Source: CAZYFH01 sp965197395
GTDB taxonomy: Bacteria > Acidobacteriota > Vicinamibacteria > Vicinamibacterales > UBA8438
Direction of reading: 5' to 3'
Length of the DNA: 64,000 nucleotides
Assembly (NCBI GenBank): GCA_965197395.1
Contig: CBDANB010000006.1
Location: 1-64,000 of the forward strand
Shown: positions 51,307 through 59,256 of the stretch, piece after piece
Layout of the letters: each line of letters opens with the position of its first letter
Position numbering within the stretch: the first letter of the stretch is position 1
Notes under the pieces: generated by a model
Told to the model about the DNA's origin: nothing
Seen by the model: the letters and a program-made list of their open reading frames with translations, nothing else
The model's database searches: none
Position numbers and translations under genes: made by a program

Positions 51307-52344
51307 GTGCCCCGACATTCGATCTCGGACCGACTCCCAGCCGGCAAGCTGCCGGCCGGGGATTTGGCGCGGCTGCTCGCTTCGCTCCCGGCAACCGATC
51401 CTCGCGTGTTGCTCGGACCCCGTCCGGGCGAGGACGCGGCCGTCATCGAGATGGGCGATCGCTGCCTCGTGGCTGCAACCGATCCCGTGACGTTCGCCAC
51501 CGACCGGATCGGCTGGTACGCCGTCCACGTCAACGCCAACGACGTAGGAGTGATGGGGGCCCAGCCGCGGTGGTTCCTCGCGGTCCTCCTGCTGCCCGCG
51601 GCCTCGAGCACGCGAGCCCAGGCCCGGGCCATCATGGACGACATCGGCGCCACCTGCGACGAGCTCGGGGTGACGGTCTGTGGCGGGCACACGGAAACGA
51701 CCCCCGGTATCGAACGCCCGATCGTCGTCGGGCAGATGCTGGGCGAGGTGGCGCCTCAACGGCTGCTGCGCAAGTCACGGCTCGCCGTCGGCGACGACGT
51801 CATCCTGACCCAGGGCGCGGCCATTGAAGGGACCGCCATCCTCGCGAGAGAGCTACGGCCACGACTCGACGGTCGTGTGCCGGACGAACTTCTGGAGCGC
51901 GCCGGTCGATTACTGTTCGACCCGGGGATCAGCGTGCTGCCGGCTGTCCGCGTTGCCCTCGACGCGGGCGATGTCCACGCCATGCATGATCCGACCGAGG
52001 GCGGCGTAACGTCCGCGTTGGCCGAGCTTGCGGCTACGGCCGGGCAGGGACTCGAGGTCTTTGCCGATCGGATCGCGGTGATGGACGAGACACGGATCAT
52101 CTGCGAGTGTCTAGACGTCGATCCGTTGCGGTTGATTGCCTCCGGCGCGCTCCTGGTCGCAACCCCGCCATCGGCCACGCGGTCGGTCACCGCGGCGCTC
52201 ACCACCGCCGGGATTCCCGCCGATGTAGTCGCGGTCGTGAGGCCGAAGGACGATGGCGTCGTGATTCGCGATGGTCAGGAAAGCCGTCCGCTGGCGCCGG
52301 TCACGCGTGACGAGCTCGCCCGCGTGATGGAGGGCGCGCGTTGA
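51307..52344 (+). CDS. AIR synthase-related protein (HypE-like)
   Basis: 345 residues from GTG 51307 (open further upstream, but that part is antisense to, or shadows, the nitroreductase). ATP-binding PurM/HypE/ThiL/SelD fold: LLGPRPGEDAAVIEMG, ATDPVTFATDRIGWYAVHVNANDVGVMGAQPRWFLAVLLLP, TVCGGHTETTPG and MHDPTEGGVTSALAEL. The C-terminus lacks the terminal PRIC cysteine of true HypE, and no other hydrogenase genes are near, so it is probably another member of the superfamily. Confidence 0.8.
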   Translation: MPRHSISDRLPAGKLPAGDLARLLASLPATDPRVLLGPRPGEDAAVIEMGDRCLVAATDPVTFATDRIGWYAVHVNANDVGVMGAQPRWFLAVLLLPAASSTRAQARAIMDDIGATCDELGVTVCGGHTETTPGIERPIVVGQMLGEVAPQRLLRKSRLAVGDDVILTQGAAIEGTAILARELRPRLDGRVPDELLERAGRLLFDPGISVLPAVRVALDAGDVHAMHDPTEGGVTSALAELAATAGQGLEVFADRIAVMDETRIICECLDVDPLRLIASGALLVATPPSATRSVTAALTTAGIPADVVAVVRPKDDGVVIRDGQESRPLAPVTRDELARVMEGAR

Positions 52345-52380
52345 TGAATGCTAGACTAGCCCCAGAGGGCGGAGGCGAGC

Positions 52381-53337
52381 GTGTCCGTACAACAGCAACT
52401 CGAGCGCGTCAACAAGGAGCTCTGGCTCGTTCTATCGCTGTTCGTCATCGCGCTCCTCATCAACCTCGTGTCGGCCGAGCGGATGGTGCTGGCGTTTTAT
52501 ACGCTGCCAACCGTTTTTTCGGCCTACATGTACGGCCGGCGCCACGCCACGCTCACCGCGACGGCGAGCGTCCTGATCGTCGTCCTGCTCGTCTACTTCA
52601 ACCCCCTGATCTTCGCCTTCACCGGGACCGGCCAGGAGATGATTCCAGGTGGCGAATGGCTCGATATCGCTGTATGGGGCGGCACGCTCATCGTGACCGG
52701 ATACATGATGGGCACGCTCTACGAGGCCAAGGACACACAGCTGAGGGAGCTCCGGGAGACTTACCACGGGATCTTGATGATCCTCCGGCATTTCATCTCG
52801 AAGGACAAGTACACCGAGAACCACTCCTATCGGGTGTCCGTCTACGCAACGAAGATTGCGGCTCAGCTCGAGATGGATTCGGAACGCATCGAGGACATTC
52901 GGGCGTCAGCGCTGCTGCACGATATCGGCAAGCTCGACATCAGCCGCCAGATCCTCTACAAGGCGGCGCGCCTGACGGAGTCCGAGTTCGTCGAGATGCA
53001 GAAGCACGTCGAGAAGGGCATCGCGATGCTCGAGCCGGTCGGCGGATCACTCCGTCGCATCCTGCCGATCATCCTGTCGCACCACGACAAATACGACGGA
53101 TCGGGATACCACCCGACGCACGGCGAGGACATCCCGATGGAGGCGCGCATCATCGCCGTGGCGGACGTGTTCGACTCGCTGACAAGCGACCGACCGTATC
53201 GAAAGGCGATGTCCACGTTCGATGTGCGCGAGATCCTTACGAAGGGCGCCGGCACCGAGTTCGACCCGAAGGTAGTCGAGGCCTTCCTGGTCGCCTTCAA
53301 GAAGGGCGAAATGGAAGTCCCTTCACTCGTGATCTAA
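52381..53337 (+). CDS. Membrane HD-GYP-type phosphodiesterase
   Basis: 318 residues from GTG 52381. Three or four N-terminal membrane helices (LWLVLSLFVIALLINLV, MVLAFYTLPTVFSAYM, LTATASVLIVVLLVYF, IAVWGGTLIVTGYMMG) precede the HD-GYP domain. There ENHSYRVSVYA and ALLHDIGKLDIS provide metal ligands, and the signature reads SHHDKYDGSGYHP instead of the usual HHE-x2-DG-S/T-GYP. AVADVFDSLTSDRPYRKA completes it. Likely hydrolyses cyclic di-nucleotides; the changed GYP (GYH) is worth note. Confidence 0.87.
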   Translation: MSVQQQLERVNKELWLVLSLFVIALLINLVSAERMVLAFYTLPTVFSAYMYGRRHATLTATASVLIVVLLVYFNPLIFAFTGTGQEMIPGGEWLDIAVWGGTLIVTGYMMGTLYEAKDTQLRELRETYHGILMILRHFISKDKYTENHSYRVSVYATKIAAQLEMDSERIEDIRASALLHDIGKLDISRQILYKAARLTESEFVEMQKHVEKGIAMLEPVGGSLRRILPIILSHHDKYDGSGYHPTHGEDIPMEARIIAVADVFDSLTSDRPYRKAMSTFDVREILTKGAGTEFDPKVVEAFLVAFKKGEMEVPSLVI

Positions 53338-53375
53338 GACGGGGGCTGCTCCCCCGCACCCCCCCGAGCCCTGGC

Positions 53376-54338
53376 GTGTCTTTGTCCGGGTCATGGTCCT
53401 TGTCTAGGGCGACTGGCGTCGCGGTCATCACGCTTGCCGTCTGGGCATCAATTGGGCTGCCGAACGCTGCGTTCGCACAGCCGGCGGCGCTGCCCGAGCT
53501 TGTCGTGGAGGCTCCGGACGACCTGCGCGACGTCGCCGACCGGATCGGACAGCTCGACGCGGGACGGCTTGGCGCGGTGATGCGCCTCACGGGGCTCACG
53601 GTTCCAGGGCGCGCGATTAGAGTCGTGCTGGTGCGGGCAAGCTCCCGCATCGCACGCGACACCGCGCCCTGGGTCGCCGCCTTTGCGGACGCCGGGCGCG
53701 ATCTCATCGTCCTGTTCCCCGATCGGATCGGCACCTATCCGTACGACTCGCTCGAGGTCGTCGTCCACCACGAGGTTGCTCACGTCCTCGCAGCGCGCGC
53801 CGCCGGCGGCGGTCGGCTGCCGCGGTGGTTCAACGAGGGAGTCGCCAGCACCGCTGAACGGAGCTGGAGCCTCGCGAACCGGTCACGGTTCGTCTGGGAG
53901 TCCGTGGTGGCCGGCGAGGTCTCGGTCACCGAGCTCGAAGGCCTGTTCGGCAAAGGTCGTCGTGAATCGGCACGCGCCTACGTGCTGTCGCATGCGTTTG
54001 TCCGTAGTCTCCTCCAGCGATTCGGCCCCGGCGCGGTCCGCGGGATCCTCGCACGTGTGGCAGCAGGCGACACGTTCGACCAGGCGTTCATCACGGTCAC
54101 GGGAACGACCGTGTCGCGGGCCGCGCGCCTGTTCTGGCGAAGCGCGGGCGGCTGGGAGGAGTGGCTGACGTTCGTAGCCAGCCCGTACACGTTGTGGAGC
54201 GTGATGACTGCGTTGTCACTCGTGGCGATATGGCGTCACAGACGTCGGCGCGCCGCGCGACGGCGACGGTGGGAAGACGAGGAACGCGCGGAGGATGAAG
54301 AATGGGAGGAGCACAGGAGGAAGTACAGAATCCATTAG
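53376..54338 (+). CDS. Secreted gluzincin-type metallopeptidase with C-terminal membrane helix
   Basis: 320 residues from GTG 53376. Signal peptide (GVAVITLAVWASIGLPNAAFA), a domain with VVLVRASSRIARD, then HExxH zinc motif VVVHHEVAHVLAARA at about 132-140 and the downstream acid in RWFNEGVASTAERSW, as in gluzincins (peptidase MA-like). Near the end is a membrane helix (LWSVMTALSLVAIWRH) and a charged tail. It would act on the periplasmic side. The short space before it (53338-53375) is a partial intergenic repeat. Confidence 0.82.
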   Translation: MSLSGSWSLSRATGVAVITLAVWASIGLPNAAFAQPAALPELVVEAPDDLRDVADRIGQLDAGRLGAVMRLTGLTVPGRAIRVVLVRASSRIARDTAPWVAAFADAGRDLIVLFPDRIGTYPYDSLEVVVHHEVAHVLAARAAGGGRLPRWFNEGVASTAERSWSLANRSRFVWESVVAGEVSVTELEGLFGKGRRESARAYVLSHAFVRSLLQRFGPGAVRGILARVAAGDTFDQAFITVTGTTVSRAARLFWRSAGGWEEWLTFVASPYTLWSVMTALSLVAIWRHRRRRAARRRRWEDEERAEDEEWEEHRRKYRIH

Positions 54339-54435
54339 TCAGACGGGGTTTCGCCCCGAACCCCACGCGGCCGCTCCGCGGGGACCCCGAGAGCCCCACT
54401 CCGCGGCCACGGGGCGCGCTGTGCGCCCTGACCCG
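54337..54435. repeat. GC-rich intergenic repeat, copy 4
   Basis: AGACGGGGTTTCGCCCCGAA, core GGGGACCCCGAGAGCCCCAC and the end GGGCGCGCTGTGCGCCC, same orientation as copy 3. It fills the gap between the convergent peptidase and DUF6282 genes. Confidence 0.85.
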
Positions 54436-54443
54436 TCAGCTTC

Positions 54444-55364
54444 CTACCACGGATCGAGCCCGAGCAGACGCGCGGGATTGCGACGCGCCATGACGTCGAT
54501 CTGGTCCTGCGTGATGCCTGCGCCGCGCATGGCTCGAACGTAGGCGCGCAGACCATCGGCATGCAACGGCGTATCGGCCTGCCCGAGATCCGACGACATG
54601 ACGAAGCGGTCGGCACCGATCTCGAGAATCGCCGACGTGTAGACCTCGATCGCGAGTTGACCGGACAGAACCGCGAGCCAGTCGATCTCCATGATCGCGT
54701 CCAGCGCGGCCATTTCCCGCATCTGCTCCCGGGTCGCGTCCTGACCGAACACGTGCGTCACGAGAATACGGCGCACCCCACGCCGCCGCGCCTCCGGGAT
54801 CAGACGCAGCACCTCACCGGGGGATGAGTGTCCCATCGCGAGCGTCAGATCGTGCTCGGCGACGAGCGAGAAGACCTCGAGCAGCGCGGGCACCGGCGCG
54901 CCATCCGCCATCACCGAGACAAAGGGCCCGGTCCCACCTGCGGCAGTGACGTAGTACTCCGCGTCGAAGGTCGGCAGCCACACCACCTTGCCGCGCCCGC
55001 CGGAGAACTGGACCATCTGGCGCACCGCTTCCGGATTGATACCGCCCACCGCCCGGTTAAGGACGAGCCCCCCGTAGATCTCGATGCCGTCGACGTGCTC
55101 CATCGCAAGCGCCGCGCGGTCCGCGGTCATGGTGAAGTGGTTCTTCAGGAGGATGGCGCGCAGCCCCGCATCCCGGGCCAGCCGCGCCGCCTCGACGTCG
55201 GTGACCGACCGGGGTCGTGAATCAGGTCCGGTGTGCACATGCAGATCGACGACTCCGTCCAGGGAGACCTCATCGTCCTGGGCTCGAACGACCGACGCCA
55301 GGGCGAGTGCAAGCACCACGCATGGCACCGCACGACATAGCTTTCCGGTCACGGTCGCGGCCAC
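54444..55364 (-). CDS. DUF6282-type amidohydrolase-like secreted protein
   Basis: 306 residues from GTG 55364, which has AGAGAGG just upstream (ATG 55391 is possible but without ribosome site). Signal peptide (VPCVVLALALASVVRA). The metal-site motif VVDLHVHTGPDSRPRS, then LRAILLKNHFTMTADRA, LAMGHSSPGEVLRL, and ILVTHVFGQD suggest a TIM-barrel metal hydrolase related to amidohydrolases. FVMSSDLGQADTPLHADGLRAYV and MARRNPARLLGL close the barrel. Substrate unknown. Confidence 0.82.
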   Translation of the reverse strand: MAATVTGKLCRAVPCVVLALALASVVRAQDDEVSLDGVVDLHVHTGPDSRPRSVTDVEAARLARDAGLRAILLKNHFTMTADRAALAMEHVDGIEIYGGLVLNRAVGGINPEAVRQMVQFSGGRGKVVWLPTFDAEYYVTAAGGTGPFVSVMADGAPVPALLEVFSLVAEHDLTLAMGHSSPGEVLRLIPEARRRGVRRILVTHVFGQDATREQMREMAALDAIMEIDWLAVLSGQLAIEVYTSAILEIGADRFVMSSDLGQADTPLHADGLRAYVRAMRGAGITQDQIDVMARRNPARLLGLDPW

Positions 55365-55466
55365 GTTCACCTCTCTATTCGGAACTATCATAGGGCGGTT
55401 CGTTGGTTGGTTCTTTCCGGATGTGCGCGTCACAGCACCCCCACCCGACCCGTGGCGAATGACGAG

Positions 55467-55712
55467 ATGCGTGAACCGCGATCCCGTCCGTGGATCTGGG
55501 CCGTATACGTCGCGTTGTTCGGTGGATCCGTGCCGTGGTATCTCCCGGCCGGCGGCCCGCTGCGTTTGTGGTTCGGGCTTCCGCACTGGGTCGTGATTTC
55601 CATCGCCGCGAGCCTTGGCGTGGCGCTCTTCACCGTGTACGTCATCTCGCGCTTCTGGTCGGACACGGCGGACGACGAACCGCCGCCGCATGCCGAGGAC
55701 GGCGCGACGTGA
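55467..55712 (+). CDS. Small membrane partner of a sodium:solute symporter (DUF3311-like)
   Basis: 81 residues from ATG 55467 (GTG 55452 possible). Two helices (IWAVYVALFGGSVPWYLP and WVVISIAASLGVALFTVYVISRFW) and an acidic tail. Small proteins of this kind regularly precede sodium:solute symporter genes. Its stop overlaps the symporter start (GTGA), supporting a shared complex or expression. Confidence 0.78.
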   Translation: MREPRSRPWIWAVYVALFGGSVPWYLPAGGPLRLWFGLPHWVVISIAASLGVALFTVYVISRFWSDTADDEPPPHAEDGAT

Positions 55713-57172
55713 GCCTGGCCGTCGGCGCGGGCGCGGCGGTGGGCCTTTACCTGCTAGTGCTCGTCGCGGTCGGGTACGCCACTCGCCGCCGCGGTACGCA
55801 AGCGGCGCTCGGTGAGTACTACCTGGCCGGCCGCAGCCTTGGCGGCTTCGTCCTGCTGCTGACGCTCTACGCGACGCAATACAGCGGCAACACGCTACTC
55901 GGCTACCCCGGCGAGGCGTTCCGCCTCGGCTTCGCGTGGGTCATGAGCATCGGCTTCATGATGGCAATCATCGTCGTCTACCTGCTCTTCGCACCGAGGC
56001 TCCAACGGCTCGCGCGTCGGCATGCGTTCGTGACCCCCGGCGACTGGTTCACCCACCGGTTCAACTCGGCGGCGCTGACGCTATTCGCCAATGTCTTGCT
56101 CGTCACCGCGATCTCCAACTACCTGCTGGCCCAGCTGATCGCCATGGGACACGTGACGGAGGGACTGTCGGGCGGCGTGGTGCCGTACTGGGTCGGTGTC
56201 GTCCTGCTGACCCTGGTGGTCATCATCTACGAAACCATCGGCGGCATGCGTGCGGTGGCGTGGACGGACTGCGTCCAGGGAATCATGCTCGTCGTCGGAC
56301 TGGTCGGGCTCCTCGTGGCGGTAACGCCGACACCCGGGCATCTCGCGGATCTCACTGCATCGATCGCCGCTGACTCGCCCGACAAGGTCGCCGTGCCCTC
56401 CTGGGAGATCAGCCGCAACTGGTTCAGCACCATCATCCTCATCGGGTTCTCCGGCGCCGTCTATCCGCACGCGATCCAGCGCATTTACGCCGCGCGTGAC
56501 ACCCGGACGCTGAAGCGGGCGTTCGCCATCATGGTGTTTCTCCCGCTGGTCACGACCGGGGTCGTCTTCATGGTCGGCATCCTCGCGATCCGGGAGCTCG
56601 GCGGTGTGGGAGATCCGGACCAGGTGGTGCCGATGCTGTTGACAACGTGGAGCACCCGCTCGGCGTTGCTCTACAGCTTGTGTGTCGTGGTGATCACCGC
56701 CATCGTCGCTGCCGTGATGTCGACGGCCGACTCCGTATTGCTCAGCCTGTCATCGATTCTCGCCAAGGACGTCCTCGGCACGACGCTCCTGCGGGGCGCG
56801 TCCGAGGAGCGGCTGACGCGGGTCGGTAAGCGGCTCTCCTGGGGCATCGTCGTCGTGTTGGTGCTGATCGCGCTGAACCCGCGTATCACGTTGTGGGGGT
56901 TGACCGAGATCAAGATGGAGATCCTCGCGCAGGTCGCGCCGCTGTTCGTCCTAGGTGTCACATGGCGGCGACTCACGACGCGCGCCGCCCTGTCCGGCAT
57001 GCTCGCGGGCACTGCGTCGTATGTCGGTCTGCTGCTCGCCGGGCTGCCTGAGCTCTGGAACGTCCACGCGGGTGTCGCCGCGCTCGGCGTCAACGCGACG
57101 GTGTGCGTCGCGGTGACACTGGCCGAGACCGCACCCACGTGGTCGACGGCGGAGACGACCAGCGCTTCGTGA
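55709..57172 (+). CDS. Sodium:solute symporter family transporter
   Basis: 487 residues from GTG 55709. About 13 membrane helices. Typical SSS features: EYYLAGRSLGGFVLLLTLYATQYSGNTLLGYPGEAFRLG (first conserved helix pair), FVTPGDWFTHRF, GMRAVAWTDCVQGIMLVVGLVGLL (sodium-site helix) and AVMSTADSVLLSLSSILAKDVL. Substrate (sugar, amino acid, organic acid) cannot be read from sequence. Confidence 0.9.
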   Translation: MSLAVGAGAAVGLYLLVLVAVGYATRRRGTQAALGEYYLAGRSLGGFVLLLTLYATQYSGNTLLGYPGEAFRLGFAWVMSIGFMMAIIVVYLLFAPRLQRLARRHAFVTPGDWFTHRFNSAALTLFANVLLVTAISNYLLAQLIAMGHVTEGLSGGVVPYWVGVVLLTLVVIIYETIGGMRAVAWTDCVQGIMLVVGLVGLLVAVTPTPGHLADLTASIAADSPDKVAVPSWEISRNWFSTIILIGFSGAVYPHAIQRIYAARDTRTLKRAFAIMVFLPLVTTGVVFMVGILAIRELGGVGDPDQVVPMLLTTWSTRSALLYSLCVVVITAIVAAVMSTADSVLLSLSSILAKDVLGTTLLRGASEERLTRVGKRLSWGIVVVLVLIALNPRITLWGLTEIKMEILAQVAPLFVLGVTWRRLTTRAALSGMLAGTASYVGLLLAGLPELWNVHAGVAALGVNATVCVAVTLAETAPTWSTAETTSAS

Positions 57173-57182
57173 GCGCGGCACG

Positions 57183-57287
57183 ATGGCGCACACGGTCACG
57201 TTGACGGCCGTCGCCGATGTCGACCGGCAGTTGAAGGCGTGGATCCGCGAGGCGTATCAGGTCGGCGAGATGGCCGGGCGGCGCTGA
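57183..57287 (+). CDS. Small protein resembling a DUF5655 C-terminus, probable fragment
   Basis: 34 residues from ATG 57183: VTLTAVADVDRQLKAWIREAYQVG resembles the final strand-helix of DUF5655-type proteins, but the rest of that domain is absent. No good ribosome site is seen. Most likely a gene remnant between the symporter and porin genes. Confidence 0.4.
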   Translation: MAHTVTLTAVADVDRQLKAWIREAYQVGEMAGRR

Positions 57288-57379
57288 CGCGGGCTTCCGA
57301 CCCTCGAGGGCTCGACGTCCCCCCGGAGTCAACCCGAACAGCAACATGTGCAAAACTCTCACGAGGATACTGACGGCAC

Positions 57380-58651
57380 ATGCAACAGTTCTCGCGTCAC
57401 ATCGTTCTCTCATTCACCGCCCGCGCGCCGATCGCGCTCACACTCGTGCTCGTCGCCGCGGTCGTGGCGGCGCCCCACCCTGCGCATGCGCAATCGGTCC
57501 TGGCCGGCGAGGTCACCCACGGCCGCAGTGGTGGCGAATCGCCACAAGATAAAGGCGACACCGAGTCCACGTCTGCCGAGGCGCAGGAATCCGAGCCGCT
57601 CCCCTGGTGGCAACGCATCCGATTCAGCGGGGACTTTCGATCCCGCTACGAGGGCTTCTACCAGGAGGGCCGGCCGACACGGAATCGCAGTCGGCTCCGA
57701 CTCAGGCTTCGGTTCGACAGCCAGATCAACGAGGACACCCGCCTGCGCATCCAGGTCGCAAGCGGCGACCCGGGGACGCCCGTGTCGACGAATCAGACGT
57801 TCAGCAGCTTCTTTCGGCCGAAACCGTTCAATCTGGACCGAGCGTTCGCCGCATACAACCCGCAAGCGGCTTTGGCTATCACGCTGGGATTGGGAAAGTT
57901 TGGCCTTCCGCAGACTCGCACACAGATGATCTTCGACGACGACCTGAACTTCGAGGGGGGGTGGCAGCAGGCCGAGTGGAACCTCAGCGACACGGTCGGG
58001 GTCAACCTGATCGCGATCCAGACGGCCGTGAACGAGGTCTCGCGCGGTGACGACACGTACATGATGGCGGGCTACGGGGAGATCAACTTCGCGTTGGGTC
58101 GCTCCACCGCGCAGCTCTCGGTCGCCAACTACGGATGGGGCAACGCCGACCCGATTGCGATCGGCAGCGCCGTCGGGCCGTTGAGCAGCATTCTGACCAA
58201 CGCCGTCATCCGGGACGTGGGTGGACAGGTGACCGGCTACGCCTCACGGTTCAACGTCGTCGATGTCATCGGCCAAGCCACACTGCGGTTTGGCGAGGAC
58301 AACTACCCCGTGCGGCTGCTCGCCGAATACTCGCGCAATACACGCGCCGCCAACGACCGGGACCGCGGGTTCTGGACGGAGGCCGAGTTCGGATCCGCCA
58401 GCGTTGTCGGCTCGTTCGAGGCGTCGTACACGTACGGCTGGCTCCAGCAGGACGTGACTCCCTCGGCGTTCGTCTTCAGCGATATGCCGGGGACCAATGT
58501 CCGCCTCCACATGATTAGCACGTCATGGATGCTGCTGCCCGGTCTGAGCTGGGATCTCACGCTTCACATCTCGAAGCGGCTCGTCGTCGAGGAGCTGCAG
58601 CCGAACAACTGGCTGTTCCGGCCGCACATCGCCGCCGTCGTGCGGTTTTGA
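57380..58651 (+). CDS. Putative outer-membrane porin
   Basis: 423 residues. Signal peptide (IALTLVLVAAVVAAPHPAHA), an acidic linker, then WWQRIRFSGDFRSRYEGFYQEGRPTRNRSRLRLRLRF and many alternating beta strands (DTYMMAGYGEINFALGR, YPVRLLAEYSRNT). It ends in IAAVVRF: the final Phe is the usual outer-membrane insertion signal. About 16 strands are plausible. Resembles the Caulobacter/Bacteroides-type putative porins. Confidence 0.8.
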   Translation: MQQFSRHIVLSFTARAPIALTLVLVAAVVAAPHPAHAQSVLAGEVTHGRSGGESPQDKGDTESTSAEAQESEPLPWWQRIRFSGDFRSRYEGFYQEGRPTRNRSRLRLRLRFDSQINEDTRLRIQVASGDPGTPVSTNQTFSSFFRPKPFNLDRAFAAYNPQAALAITLGLGKFGLPQTRTQMIFDDDLNFEGGWQQAEWNLSDTVGVNLIAIQTAVNEVSRGDDTYMMAGYGEINFALGRSTAQLSVANYGWGNADPIAIGSAVGPLSSILTNAVIRDVGGQVTGYASRFNVVDVIGQATLRFGEDNYPVRLLAEYSRNTRAANDRDRGFWTEAEFGSASVVGSFEASYTYGWLQQDVTPSAFVFSDMPGTNVRLHMISTSWMLLPGLSWDLTLHISKRLVVEELQPNNWLFRPHIAAVVRF

Positions 58652-58653
58652 CC

Positions 58654-59055
58654 TTAGACGGGGGCGCAGCTGCTTCGCGGCTCGCCCACGGTACACGACG
58701 GCGGGTCGGCCCAGAACGCCTTGTAGTAGGCACCGCGGTAGTAGTAGCAGGTCATCCGAAAGCTGACCTGCGCCCACATGACGAGAGCCGCGGGCGAGAA
58801 GCGGAGCCACAGCGGCCACCATCCGGGCTTGGCGCCGAACAACGCGTGCTCTGGATCGCCGTACAGCTCGGGGGAATAGAAGGGCGAGAGATAGGGGCCC
58901 GACCGGTAGTCGGCGCCTTGATACGACGCCCAGGTCGCGTAGCCGATGAACGCCGAGAACGCCGAGAACACGGCGAGCGGCTGCACCCACCAGGCGTCCG
59001 GTCGTGATGTCTCGCCGAAGCCCCGCACCGGTATCGCGATCTGCACGCGATCCAT
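58654..59055 (-). CDS. Succinate-dehydrogenase-associated membrane protein, C-terminally truncated
   Basis: 133 residues from ATG 59055. The motifs PLAVFSAFSAFIGYATWASYQ, GPYLSPFYSPELYGD, FGAKPGWWPLWLRFSPAALVMWAQVSFRMTCYYYRGAYYKAFWADPPSC recall a membrane protein often encoded with fumarate reductase/succinate dehydrogenase subunits. That family is about 230-260 residues with more helices; here sense stops at EPRSSCAPV where repeat-like sequence (CCTTAGACGGGGGCGCAGC, from 58652) begins. The SDH genes are not next to it. Probably a truncated relic. Confidence 0.6.
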   Translation of the reverse strand: MDRVQIAIPVRGFGETSRPDAWWVQPLAVFSAFSAFIGYATWASYQGADYRSGPYLSPFYSPELYGDPEHALFGAKPGWWPLWLRFSPAALVMWAQVSFRMTCYYYRGAYYKAFWADPPSCTVGEPRSSCAPV

Positions 59056-59256
59056 GTCGCTGCTCCGTTCAACCCCGGGAGGACGTCTGCAGTCCGCCGC
59101 GGAAGTACTGCGCGGCCTGCGAGAAGCGGTCCTTGTGGCCGTCGAACCGCGCATAGGATATCACTCTCGGTGGACGCGGCGAGCCTGGCGGACCGGCAGC
59201 GAGACCCAGCTGAGTCGGCCTCCGGTCGCCGGGCACGGAGAACCTGAGAACACGCG

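Noticed and set aside
51307..52344. [NiFe]-hydrogenase maturation HypE
   Set aside because: Same superfamily, but it lacks the C-terminal cysteine motif and no other hyp genes are nearby.
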